Shown: positions 1 to 6,844 of the stretch, piece after piece
Position numbering within the stretch: the stretch's first letter is position 1
How the letters are laid out: each line of letters starts with the position of its first letter
NCBI GenBank assembly: GCA_011772595.1
Contig: WVZH01000432.1
Location: forward strand, 125,237-140,643
Reading direction: 5' to 3'
Length of the DNA: 15,407 nt
From: Anaerolineales bacterium
GTDB lineage: Bacteria; Chloroflexota; Anaerolineae; Anaerolineales; E44-bin32
Notes under the pieces: model-generated
What the model saw: the letters and a program-made list of their open reading frames with translations, nothing else
Databases searched by the model: none
What the model was told of the DNA's origin: nothing
Program-made: the position numbers and the translations under genes

Positions 1-1
1 C

Positions 2-310
2 ACCATGTATGCTATCCGCCAGGCATTTCCTGAAGCGCATTTGATCATGGGGTTGAGCAACATCTCCTTTGGACTACCCGCCCGATCGTACATCAACCGG
101 GCGTTTTTAATCTTGGCGCTGGCTGCCGGTCTGGACAGCGCCATTCTCGACCCTCTTGATCGCGAGTTGAGAGCTGTACTGGTCACTGCTAGATTGATCC
201 TGGGACAGGACCGTCATTGTCTCGACTACACTCGCGCGTATCGTGCGGGGTTGTTCAATGGAATTGAGCGCAAAGGTCCTTTATCCGTAAACGACGGTTC
301 ATTGGAGTGA
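2..310 (+). CDS. Methyltetrahydrofolate:corrinoid methyltransferase, C-terminal part (5' end outside window)
   Basis: The reading frame is open from the left edge, so about 102 C-terminal residues are seen; the family (AcsE/MeTr, also the pterin-binding domain of MetH) is usually about 260-300 residues. The fragment has the late TIM-barrel segment GLSNISFGLPAR followed by INRAFLILALAAGLDSAILDP, typical of cytoplasmic methyl-H4folate corrinoid methyltransferases. The Asn in the GLSN motif corresponds to the Asn that contacts the pterin N5 region in MeTr (family knowledge). The role is to move a methyl group between the corrinoid protein encoded next door and tetrahydrofolate, feeding or drawing on the C1 pathway. 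The ATG at 5 is internal, not the start. It lies 121 bases upstream of the corrinoid protein gene. The family is clear; the direction of transfer and the methyl donor are not shown. Confidence 0.88.
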   Translation, partial: TMYAIRQAFPEAHLIMGLSNISFGLPARSYINRAFLILALAAGLDSAILDPLDRELRAVLVTARLILGQDRHCLDYTRAYRAGLFNGIERKGPLSVNDGSLE

Positions 311-394
311 TGAGTCTCCTGGCTGGGTCACAAACGTGGATTGCCGTCTTTGAGAGTAGGGAACGATCGATTGAATTGTTCTCATGTTCCAGGG

Positions 395-426
395 CAAGGA
401 CCTCAAATCACATCCTTGAGAGGAGG
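395..426 (+). promoter_or_regulatory. Overlapping small hairpins and ribosome binding site of the corrinoid-protein gene
   Basis: A perfect AGGAGG lies at 421-426, 5 bases before the ATG at 432. Just upstream, CAAGGA (395-400) can pair with TCCTTG (413-418). Alternatively CTCAA (402-406) can pair with TTGAG (416-420), or CCTC (401-404) with GAGG (420-423), which would tie up part of the ribosome binding site. The alternatives exclude one another. The stems are short, so regulation is only a possibility; the ribosome binding site itself is firm. Confidence 0.45.
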
Positions 427-431
427 ATACT

Positions 432-1064
432 ATGTCAAAAAAGCTTGTCAATGCCATCGCTGACATGAAAGAGGAAGAAGCCCTCAATATCGTCAAGAAG
501 ATGGTAGAAGACGGACCGGAGCCCACGGCGATCCTGGATGCAGCCAGGGAAGCCATGGACATCGTTGGCCAGCGCTACGAGAAGGGTGACTACTTTTTAC
601 CCGAACTGATGCTGGCTGGGGAGATGATGGCCCAGATCACGGAAACGATAAGACCTGAATTAGCCAAGATGCCAGAGGTGAAGCGTTTGGGAAAGGTACT
701 CATCGGTACCGTGGAAGGCGACATACACGACATTGGAAAGAACATCGTCACCTTTATGCTCGATGTCAACGGCTTCGAGGTCCAGGATTTGGGTGTTGAT
801 GTCTCCCCCCAGAAGTTTGTAGAAGCAATCAAGAAATTCAAGCCCCAGGTTGTTGCTTTGAGTGGTTTCCTGACTCTGGCATTCGATGCTATGAAGGAAA
901 CAACCGCGGCCATTGCAGAAGCAGGACTGCGGGACGACGTCCATATCATGGTTGGCGGTGGTCAGGTGAACGAAGAGATAGGCAAATTTGCAGGCGCAGA
1001 TGCCTATGGCAGGGATGCCATGGCTGGAGTAACTCTCGCCAAAAAATGGACCGGCGCCAAGTAA
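432..1064 (+). CDS. Corrinoid (cobalamin-binding) methyl-carrier protein
   Basis: This 210-residue cytoplasmic protein has the two-part build of MtaC/MtbC/MttC/MtgC-type corrinoid proteins. Residues 1-85 are a helical B12-binding cap domain containing the family-typical stretch YEKGDYFLPELMLAGEMM. Residues 87-208 are a Rossmann-like B12-binding domain. GDIHDIGKN at 96-104 supplies the D97-x-H99-x-x-G102 motif; His99 is the predicted lower axial ligand of cobalt. The later VALSGFLTLAF and IMVGGGQV segments are the other conserved B12-contacting loops. Its length is normal for the family. It should shuttle the methyl group between the UROD-type methyltransferase downstream and the methyltetrahydrofolate methyltransferase upstream. 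The start at 432 is supported by AGGAGG 5 bases upstream. The methyl donor (methoxyl, methylamine, thiol or betaine) cannot be read from this protein alone. Confidence 0.95.
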   Translation: MSKKLVNAIADMKEEEALNIVKKMVEDGPEPTAILDAAREAMDIVGQRYEKGDYFLPELMLAGEMMAQITETIRPELAKMPEVKRLGKVLIGTVEGDIHDIGKNIVTFMLDVNGFEVQDLGVDVSPQKFVEAIKKFKPQVVALSGFLTLAFDAMKETTAAIAEAGLRDDVHIMVGGGQVNEEIGKFAGADAYGRDAMAGVTLAKKWTGAK

Positions 1065-1084
1065 GGAACCCCTGCAGAGAAGAT

Positions 1085-1090
1085 GGAGGT
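1085..1090 (+). promoter_or_regulatory. Ribosome binding site that decides the start at 1098
   Basis: GGAGGT lies 7 bases before the ATG at 1098. The in-frame ATG at 1083 sits directly on top of this site and has no good site of its own, so 1098 is the better start. Confidence 0.7.
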
Positions 1091-1097
1091 CGTAAAA

Positions 1098-2441
1098 ATG
1101 GATAAAGAACTAACACCAGTAGAAGTACAAGAGGAGTTGTGGGAAGGGGTGTTGACGCCAAAAGGTCCTGACGGGAACCCCCTTCCTTTCCAGAGCCCAG
1201 AAGCCGAGAATAGATTCAAGGAAAGAATACTTCGGTTTAAAGATGCCATCCAGATGAAGAAGCCCCCGGACAGGGTGCCGGTCACGATATTCCCTAACAT
1301 GTTCCCTTGGACAAATGCCGGGATGACGATTCAAGATGCCATGTATGACTACGGAAAATGCGCTGAGGCCTTTAAGAAATTCGTCAAAGACTTTGATCCT
1401 GATGTGCATTGGGGTGCCGCTGGACCGGGCCCAGGGAAGTTCTTTGAGATCATGGACTACAAGCTTTACTCCTGGCCAGGGCATGGCGTCGCGCCTGAAC
1501 ACAGCTACCAGTGTAATGAAGGCGAATATATGAAGCCGGAAGAATATGATGCCTTGATTGATGACCCATCGGGTTACTTCAGCAATGTCTACCTGCCGCG
1601 CGTGTTCGGATCGTTGGAAGGCTTCGCGATGCTCCCATTTCTACCAGGCATTCTCGAAATGTACGGGGTCGCTTTTAACTTCATCCCCTTTGGCCTACCT
1701 CCAGTTCAGAATACCTATAAGGCACTTTTTGAAGCAGGAGGAGAGGCGCTGAAATGGGCAGGTGCAATTGGTGGTGCCGACGGCGAACTAGCCACTTTAG
1801 GATACCCAAATATCCTTGGCGGATTCACCAAAGCTCCCTTTGATGTCGTCGGTGACACATTGCGAGGCACTAAGGGGGTCATGCTGGATATCTACCGGCA
1901 CCCTGACAAGCTCCTCGAAGCCATGGATGTTATCACACCGCTCATGATTAATATGGGGGTAGGTGCGTCGAAAATGACCGGAAACCCGCTCATATTCGTC
2001 CCCCTGCACAAAGGCGCTGACGGTTTCCTCTCCGATGAGCAGTTCAAGAAGTTCTACTGGCCTACGCTTGAGAGGGTCTTACTCGGCCTGATCGAGGGAG
2101 GATGCGTGCCCCTACCTGCTGCTGAGGGTGGCTATAGCACACGCCTCGAAGTGGTCCAAGATCTACCGAAGGGGAAGACCCTCTGGATGATCGATCTGAC
2201 GGATATGGCGGATGTCAAGGCAACACTGGGGAAGAATGCCTGTCTCCTTGGAAACGTGCCCTCCGCATTGTTGAATTTGGGCACTCCCCAAGATGTGGAG
2301 AACTATGTCAAGAAGGTGATAGATCAAGCAGGCGAAGATGGTGGCTTGATCATATGTAATGGGGCATTCTTTGATCATGCTAAGCCGGAAAATGTTAAAG
2401 CGATGGTCGATACCACAAAGGAGTATGGTGCATACAAATAG
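1098..2441 (+). CDS. UROD-superfamily methyltransferase, variant with atypical metal-ligand positions
   Basis: This 447-residue cytoplasmic protein belongs to the uroporphyrinogen decarboxylase superfamily, which includes the MtaA/MtbA, CmuA and MtvB-type corrinoid methyltransferases. Supporting segments are DRVPVTIFPN (about residues 56-65), ADGFLSDEQFKKFYWP, the GNVPSALLNLGTP loop, and a C-terminal AKPENVKAMVDTTKEYG. Its place directly behind a corrinoid protein and a methylfolate methyltransferase makes a methyltransferase role much likelier than haem synthesis. By eye alignment, the position of the usual zinc motif HxCG reads A-E343-G-G followed by Y346 and R349, and the late PGCG position reads N421-G422-A423 with Cys420 shifted. 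The classic His/Cys/Cys zinc set therefore looks absent. I expect it to demethylate the pathway substrate onto the corrinoid protein, or to act as the second methyltransferase. At about 447 residues it is longer than MtaA/MtbA (about 340-370). Confidence 0.8.
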   Translation: MDKELTPVEVQEELWEGVLTPKGPDGNPLPFQSPEAENRFKERILRFKDAIQMKKPPDRVPVTIFPNMFPWTNAGMTIQDAMYDYGKCAEAFKKFVKDFDPDVHWGAAGPGPGKFFEIMDYKLYSWPGHGVAPEHSYQCNEGEYMKPEEYDALIDDPSGYFSNVYLPRVFGSLEGFAMLPFLPGILEMYGVAFNFIPFGLPPVQNTYKALFEAGGEALKWAGAIGGADGELATLGYPNILGGFTKAPFDVVGDTLRGTKGVMLDIYRHPDKLLEAMDVITPLMINMGVGASKMTGNPLIFVPLHKGADGFLSDEQFKKFYWPTLERVLLGLIEGGCVPLPAAEGGYSTRLEVVQDLPKGKTLWMIDLTDMADVKATLGKNACLLGNVPSALLNLGTPQDVENYVKKVIDQAGEDGGLIICNGAFFDHAKPENVKAMVDTTKEYGAYK

Positions 2442-2537
2442 ATATAAAAATTAGGCAGGGTTGTGTCAACTTAAGCGAGTAATTTAACTGCTTTCATAGA
2501 CCAAGAGGAAGGAGGCCAAGCGGAAACAGAGCGGACG

Positions 2538-2553
2538 GGTTATCCTGATAACC
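2538..2553. promoter_or_regulatory. 16-bp dyad, operator-like
   Basis: GGTTATC and GATAACC form perfect 7-bp arms around a 2-base centre (CT). The size and symmetry suit a dimeric repressor such as a GntR- or TetR-type regulator. The site lies about 280 bases ahead of the transporter operon. With no T-run after it, a terminator is unlikely. No regulator gene is present in the window, so its use as an operator is inference. Confidence 0.35.
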
Positions 2554-2627
2554 AGGGGAACAGCTCGCGATTATAAACCAATAGGCTATAAGAACTCGAG
2601 AGTCACATTTCTTGATGATCAGTAGAC

Positions 2628-2840
2628 GTGGTTCAGAATGGCACGTCATACCTCGCGAGTGGCGGCATTCTCAGCGATGCAACCCTTAGAAATCTATCCT
2701 CCAAGGTTGATCGTGCAAGGGATGGAAAGCCGCACCTCTTGGAGAAAATCGTCTCCGATCGAGCCAGAGGAGGGAAGGAATGGGAGCAAGAGATCCAACC
2801 CGTTATCAAAAGCTTGAGGACAAGCAGGAGGAGAAGATGA
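2628..2840 (+). CDS. Doubtful 70-codon ORF overlapping the binding-protein start
   Basis: A GTG-started frame encodes 70 residues, polar and charged, ending in an Arg-rich tail. I recognise no family, signal peptide or membrane segment. In its favour, its TGA (2838-2840) overlaps the ATG of the binding-protein gene in an ATGA arrangement, which is typical of translational coupling. Against it, there is no ribosome binding site before 2628, and the Arg-rich tail simply reads through the ribosome binding site of the next gene in another frame. It may be a chance ORF or a remnant. Confidence 0.2.
   Translation: MVQNGTSYLASGGILSDATLRNLSSKVDRARDGKPHLLEKIVSDRARGGKEWEQEIQPVIKSLRTSRRRR
2768..2773 (+). 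promoter_or_regulatory. Alternative upstream ribosome binding site for the binding-protein gene
   Basis: AGGAGG lies 6 bases before an in-frame ATG at 2780. Use of this start would add 19 charged residues before the Tat motif. It competes with the equally good site at 2826-2831. Confidence 0.4.
2826..2831 (+). promoter_or_regulatory. Preferred ribosome binding site for the binding-protein gene
   Basis: AGGAGG lies 5 bases before the ATG at 2837. This start leaves a compact Tat signal whose twin-arginine motif begins at residue 7, as expected, so it is preferred to 2780. Confidence 0.7.
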
Positions 2841-4159
2841 AAGACAAGCGAATTACACGTCGTGATTTCATACGCGGCGCAGCGGTCACCGGCGCTGGAT
2901 TGGTTGCAGCGTCATGCGCCCCAAAGGCCACAGAGACTCCCGAAGTCCCTGTCGAAGTTCCCACTGAAGCACCTGAAGAAGTGCCAACCGAAGCACCAAC
3001 AGAGATGCCCACCAAAGACAAAATCGTTGTTGGCATGTCGAGACCTCTCTCGGGTCCATTGGCCATCATTGGGGACTCAGCCTTTGGACCTATTTATAAC
3101 AGATGGGTTCAAGAGGTTAATGCCGATGGCGGAGTGTATGTGGAGGAATACGGCAAGAAACTGCCCATCGAATTGAAGATCTACGATGATACGAGTGATG
3201 TTGGCACGATGACCAGGTTGACGGAAAAGCTGATCGTGGAGGACAAAGTTGACTTTCTGTGGCCCGCCTGCGGCACCGCTTTCATCTATGCCCAGGCTCC
3301 GATTGCCAACAAGTACGGCTACGTCCTCATCACGGCGGAGGGCGGTGGCACGACGATCACGCCCATGCTTCCCAGTCTACCCTATGTGTTCATTTCCCTG
3401 AGTTTTTCCGACTGGTACGAGCTACCTGTACTGGCCGATATCCTTGCCGAGAAGGGTGCAAAGTCGGCCTTCGTATCCTACATCGCTGACCTCCACGGCA
3501 TAGAGTATTCCGGTGTGGCGGGTATTGAATTCCCGAAGAAGGGAATTGAGATCCTTGGTCTCAAGAGCATGCCTCCGGACATCAAAGACCTGGCACCGGT
3601 GATCAACCTGGCGAAAGCGTCTGAAGCGGATGTATTCTGCTGCTTTGCCTACCCCGATCAAGTCATGCCTGCCACTGGGACGTCCATGGCGCTTGGTTAT
3701 AACCCCAAGGCGTGGGTTGGTGGTCCTGGGGTTAATTTCGGCTTTTTCCAGGCGGCGTTTGGTCCAGCGGCGGAGGGAATGGTCGGGTTTACCACCTTTG
3801 CCCGCGGTTCCTCGCCTGAACTCGCTGCATTTGCGGACATGCTGTATGCTGACCTGCCATTAGAAGCCGAAGATTGGTGGGGGCACCCGCTCTACTGGGC
3901 AGCTTTAGAAACTTGGAAGGCGGCCATTGAGAAGGCAGGAACGCTCAATCAGGACGCGATAAGGGATGTGCTTGCCACGGAGACCTTCGATACGATCCTG
4001 GGCCCGACGTGGTACGAGAACGGGCTCCTGGCCAAGGATGCCCATCCCGGCGAGATTGGTCAGTGGATAAACGGCGTGTTTGAGGTCGTCGGACCGAAGG
4101 ACAAGGCTACCGCAGAGTTTGTCTACCCCAAGCCGGAGTGGCCACCTCCACCAGGGTAG
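2837..4159 (+). CDS. Tat-exported ABC importer substrate-binding lipoprotein (HAAT family)
   Basis: This 440-residue protein captures the substrate outside the membrane for the importer encoded downstream. The N-terminus has a twin-arginine motif T7-R8-R9-D10-F11-I12-R13, a short hydrophobic stretch rich in Ala/Gly, and a lipobox-like AAS-C27, so it is probably a Tat-exported lipoprotein; the -3 residue is Ala rather than the usual Leu. Residues 28-57 are a Pro/Thr/Glu repeat tether of the kind common in Chloroflexota lipoproteins. From about residue 58 (KIVVGMSRPLSGP) onward it is a type I periplasmic-binding fold of the branched-chain amino acid/amide class. Such proteins bind amino acids, amides, urea and also aromatic acids (family knowledge), so the ligand is open; the locus suggests an aromatic compound. 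It ends with a Pro-rich tail. An in-frame start at 2780 with its own good ribosome binding site is the alternative. Confidence 0.9.
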   Translation: MKDKRITRRDFIRGAAVTGAGLVAASCAPKATETPEVPVEVPTEAPEEVPTEAPTEMPTKDKIVVGMSRPLSGPLAIIGDSAFGPIYNRWVQEVNADGGVYVEEYGKKLPIELKIYDDTSDVGTMTRLTEKLIVEDKVDFLWPACGTAFIYAQAPIANKYGYVLITAEGGGTTITPMLPSLPYVFISLSFSDWYELPVLADILAEKGAKSAFVSYIADLHGIEYSGVAGIEFPKKGIEILGLKSMPPDIKDLAPVINLAKASEADVFCCFAYPDQVMPATGTSMALGYNPKAWVGGPGVNFGFFQAAFGPAAEGMVGFTTFARGSSPELAAFADMLYADLPLEAEDWWGHPLYWAALETWKAAIEKAGTLNQDAIRDVLATETFDTILGPTWYENGLLAKDAHPGEIGQWINGVFEVVGPKDKATAEFVYPKPEWPPPPG

Positions 4160-4194
4160 ACATTGCGTTCATCGACATCACGATGAGCAGCTAG

Positions 4195-4277
4195 GCAGGC
4201 TGCCTAAAATGCCGGACAACTCGGTGGGTGTTGATACCCTTGAAAGTTGTGATTGCTGTATCCTTTAGGCAGCCTGC
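4195..4277 (+). repeat. Nested long stem-loop between binding-protein and permease genes
   Basis: GCAGGCTGCCTAAA (4195-4208) and TTTAGGCAGCCTGC (4264-4277) are a perfect 14-bp inverted repeat. Inside it, ACAACT (4216-4221) pairs with AGTTGT (4245-4250), and GGGTG (4226-4230) with TACCC (4235-4239, one G-U pair) around the loop TTGA. The left arm is also part of a local dyad TAGGCAG-G-CTGCCTA (4193-4207). No T-run follows, so it is not a classic intrinsic terminator. In transport operons such intercistronic hairpins commonly protect the upstream message and keep the binding protein in excess over the permeases. That role is inferred here. Confidence 0.75.
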
Positions 4278-4310
4278 ACCTTTGGTCGTCGTGACCTGAA
4301 AGCGAATGCC

Positions 4311-5180
4311 ATGCTCGTAACCATTCTAGAGATCGTTATCTTAGGTTTATTACTAGGTGGTCTTTATGCCTTGATCGCCATGGGGCTTAGTCTACAGTAC
4401 GGTGTTACCAGAATACTTAACATCTCTCATGGTGAATTTATAATGCTCGGCGCATTAACCACCTGGACACTACAGGGCACCTTAGGCATTAACCCATTGT
4501 TGGCCCTCGCCATTTGTGGTCCCCTTGCATTCATTTTAGGTTTCATCCTCCACCGCACGTTGTTCAGGTACCTTTTATCATCATCAACATCATCTGATAT
4601 TTTTGAAGCTAACTCCATGTTGGCTTCATTCGGTCTCTTCTTCGTCATTCAGAATTTGGCTTTGATCGTGTGGGGGCCTGAAATCAGGGGATATTCCTAC
4701 TTGGCATTTCCAGTAGAGATTGCTGGTGCCCTCTTTGGCGCCAATCGCCTCGTGACCGCCGGTTTTGCCATTGTCATTGGGACTGCTTTCTACCTCTTCT
4801 TAGCACGCACTCGCATGGGCAAGGCCATCAGATCAGCAGCCCAAGATCCGACCACAGCGGGGCTCATGGGTGTAAATATCGACCAGGTACTGGCTTTATG
4901 CTTCGGTTTTGGTGGCGCCATGGCAGGCATCGCCGGCATGCTGATCAGCATGGTCTACCCCGTCCATGGGGTAATGGGGCTTGAGTATACCGTCATCGCC
5001 ATCATTGTGGTAGTCCTGGGTGGTTTGGGCAGCATACCGGGCAGTTTCATTGGGGGCTTCCTGCTGGGGATCATTGGCAGCATCGTAACCTATATAGACC
5101 CTGGCTTATCGCTGGTGGCCTACTACCTGATTTTCACAATTCTCCTCTTGGTTAGACCAACTGGAATTATGGGGAAGTAG
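4311..5180 (+). CDS. livH: LivH-type ABC permease
   Basis: This 289-residue membrane protein of the branched-chain amino acid (HAAT) permease family forms half of the transmembrane channel. The N-terminus (ILGLLLGGLYALIAMGLSL, then ILNISHGEFIMLGA) is the diagnostic LivH start, followed by about eight hydrophobic segments. The cytoplasmic coupling loop, about residues 165-192 (ARTRMGKAIRSAAQDP, then AGLMGVN), is the EAA-like contact for the ATPase. It ends PTGIMG, as usual for the family. Length is normal. The ATG at 4311 has only a weak ribosome binding site (GAAAG region, 4298-4302), in contrast to most genes here, which fits lower expression than the binding protein. It lies 3 bases before the LivM-like gene. 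By eye, the permease genes look more AT-rich than the dehydrogenase genes downstream. Confidence 0.93.
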   Translation: MLVTILEIVILGLLLGGLYALIAMGLSLQYGVTRILNISHGEFIMLGALTTWTLQGTLGINPLLALAICGPLAFILGFILHRTLFRYLLSSSTSSDIFEANSMLASFGLFFVIQNLALIVWGPEIRGYSYLAFPVEIAGALFGANRLVTAGFAIVIGTAFYLFLARTRMGKAIRSAAQDPTTAGLMGVNIDQVLALCFGFGGAMAGIAGMLISMVYPVHGVMGLEYTVIAIIVVVLGGLGSIPGSFIGGFLLGIIGSIVTYIDPGLSLVAYYLIFTILLLVRPTGIMGK

Positions 5181-5183
5181 ACA

Positions 5184-6134
5184 ATGAAAATTGCTAATCT
5201 TGATGTTAGAAAATGGTGGGTCCCAGGCTTACTTCTTGTCATCTTGGGTCTACTGTCTACTTTAACCCTCTATGCATCAATATATACTGTCATTCTCATT
5301 ATCAGCATCTTTATGTACATCATCCTGACTGTGAGTTGGACAATTTTTTCCGCTCCGACCAGGTATATTTCATTAGCACCCGCAGCCTTCTTTGGAATTG
5401 GTATTTACACTTCAGCGACCTTGGGGACAGAATTACCCTTAGTGCTTGTCATCCTCATCGGTGCTTTATTAAGCTCTTTCCTTGCCCTTCTCATCGGGGC
5501 ATTAACGCTTAGGTTGAGGGGCATCTATTTCACCGTATTCACATTCGGGCTGGTTGAGCTCATCAAGAATCTTCTCCTCTGGTACGAGATTAAATTTACG
5601 GGCACACGGGGACGTTTTGTTATCCTCGTTGACAACAATACGATTTACCACACCATGCTCATTATTCTCGTGGTATTGCTGATTACCGCTTACTTGATTC
5701 GGCGTTCTAAATATGGATTAGCACTCTGGAGCATCGGCGAATTTGAGGATGCGGCTGCGCACTCAGGCGTGAATGTTAATGCCTTGAAAACCATTACCTT
5801 TGCTATTAGCGCCTCCTTCATGGGGGCAACAGGGGCGATTATGGCCACACGATGGACGTATGTTGATCCATACATCGCTTTTAATGCGCTCTATTCTTTC
5901 ATGGTCGTTTTGATGGCCGCATTTGGTGGTATGGGACAGCTTTATGGTCCTGTTGTTGGTGCTGCGATCTTCGCCTACTTGGAGGAAGTCTTAATCACCA
6001 AGTTTCCCTACCACTACATGCTTGCCTTCGGTCTCATCTTGTTGATCGTAATCCTCTTCATCCCTGACGGGCTCGTAGGGGTGATAGAAAATTGGCAAGA
6101 GAAACGCAAAGGACAACAACATGCCAATCCTTGA
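5184..6134 (+). CDS. livM: LivM-type ABC permease
   Basis: This 316-residue integral membrane protein is the second permease of the importer. It has about nine hydrophobic segments. The middle motif ALTLRLRGIYFTVFTFGLVE is the typical LivM signature (LR-x-RGxYFxxxT). The coupling loop at about residues 173-200 (RRSKYGLALWSIGEFEDAA, then SGVNV) contacts the ATPases. The ending ILFIPDGLVGVIE, followed by a charged tail, is usual for the family. A GGGGAAG ribosome binding site precedes the ATG at 5184. Its 3' end overlaps the LivG-like gene by 14 bases in another frame, indicating translational coupling and balanced production of permease and ATPase. Confidence 0.93.
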   Translation: MKIANLDVRKWWVPGLLLVILGLLSTLTLYASIYTVILIISIFMYIILTVSWTIFSAPTRYISLAPAAFFGIGIYTSATLGTELPLVLVILIGALLSSFLALLIGALTLRLRGIYFTVFTFGLVELIKNLLLWYEIKFTGTRGRFVILVDNNTIYHTMLIILVVLLITAYLIRRSKYGLALWSIGEFEDAAAHSGVNVNALKTITFAISASFMGATGAIMATRWTYVDPYIAFNALYSFMVVLMAAFGGMGQLYGPVVGAAIFAYLEEVLITKFPYHYMLAFGLILLIVILFIPDGLVGVIENWQEKRKGQQHANP

Positions 6135-6840
6135 AGGTGAAGGTGTCACGAAATATTTTGGTGGGTTAGCCGCGGTTTCTAATGTGGATTTCTGTGTGGA
6201 TCGTGGCGAGCTCATCGGATTGATTGGGCCCAACGGTGCCGGTAAAACGACCTTATTTAATTTGATTTCCGGGGCGTTGGTCCCTGATTCCGGAACGATC
6301 AAATTTAATACGCAGATGATCACAGGCTTAAAACCACATCGAATTTGCAAGATGGGTGTAGGGAGGACGTTTCAATCGGTCAAAGTATTTCCCGAAATGC
6401 CGGTTTTCGCGAATGTCCTTTTAGGCTCGACGTTTGGGAGATCCACCGCTCCGTCAGCTACAGATGCAGAGGGAGAATCTGCAGGGCTCTGTGCGTTCGT
6501 GGGCTTGTTAGATGTGATTGAAGAACCTGCCAAGCGTTTGACACTAGCCAACAGAAAGCGACTCGAACTGGCCCGGGCATTAGCGACCAAACCACAGCTC
6601 CTTCTATTGGATGAGATGATGGCCGGTTTAAATCCCACTGAGGTATCTGAGGTGATGGAATTGGTCGTTATGATACGTTTTATGGGAATAACCATTTTTA
6701 TGATCGAGCATGTTATGAAAGCCATCATGAACGTTTGCGACCGAATTATGGTTCTCCATCATGGCGAGAAGCTCGCTGAAGGAACGCCACAGGAGATTGC
6801 CAACAGCAAGGCAGTGATTGAGGCCTATTTAGGAGAATAG
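6121..6840 (+). CDS. livG: LivG-type ABC ATPase
   Basis: This 239-residue cytoplasmic ATPase powers the importer. Walker A is GPNGAGKT (residues 36-43, Lys42). Walker B is LLLLD164 with catalytic Glu165, followed by the D-loop region AGLNPTE. The H-loop His is 197 (IEHVM). The Q-loop area contains VGRTFQ. The signature segment is LTLANRKRLE (140-149) instead of LSGGQ or the LPYG form usual in LivG; a similar LT-x-x-x-RKRLE variant occurs in a subset of HAAT ATPases as far as I recall. The C-terminal GTPQEIANSKAVIEAYLGE is standard. It starts inside the end of the LivM-like gene and is followed after 4 bases by the LivF-like gene. Confidence 0.94.
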   Translation: MPILEGEGVTKYFGGLAAVSNVDFCVDRGELIGLIGPNGAGKTTLFNLISGALVPDSGTIKFNTQMITGLKPHRICKMGVGRTFQSVKVFPEMPVFANVLLGSTFGRSTAPSATDAEGESAGLCAFVGLLDVIEEPAKRLTLANRKRLELARALATKPQLLLLDEMMAGLNPTEVSEVMELVVMIRFMGITIFMIEHVMKAIMNVCDRIMVLHHGEKLAEGTPQEIANSKAVIEAYLGE

Positions 6841-6844
6841 ACTC

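Larger units (their letters stand above)
2442..2836. other. 395-base spacer between the methyl-transfer and transporter genes
   Basis: No recognisable gene lies here. It holds a 7-bp-arm dyad at 2538-2553, a hairpin GGAGA (2741-2745) / TCTCC (2752-2756), a doubtful 70-codon ORF at 2628-2840, and ribosome-binding-like sequences at 2509-2515 (no start codon near), 2768-2773 and 2826-2831. I see no convincing sigma-70 promoter, no intrinsic terminator after 2441 and no B12-box sequence of a cobalamin riboswitch. Confidence 0.6.

Noticed and set aside
299..949. Reverse-strand ORFs opposite the corrinoid-protein gene
   Set aside because: They lie opposite a strongly supported gene, show no recognisable motifs and no good ribosome binding sites.
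1098..2441. True uroporphyrinogen-III decarboxylase of haem synthesis
   Set aside because: It lies directly behind a corrinoid protein and a methylfolate methyltransferase, is longer than HemE, and I do not see HemE's N-terminal substrate-binding motif; a methyltransferase-type member fits better.
2505..2530. Ribosome-binding-like AAGGAGG at 2509-2515 as the start of a gene
   Set aside because: No ATG, GTG or TTG lies at a suitable distance, and the following bases are closed by stops in all frames.
2442..2836. Cobalamin riboswitch in the spacer
   Set aside because: No B12-box-like sequence was found, and the downstream gene is a transporter binding protein with no sign of B12 specificity.
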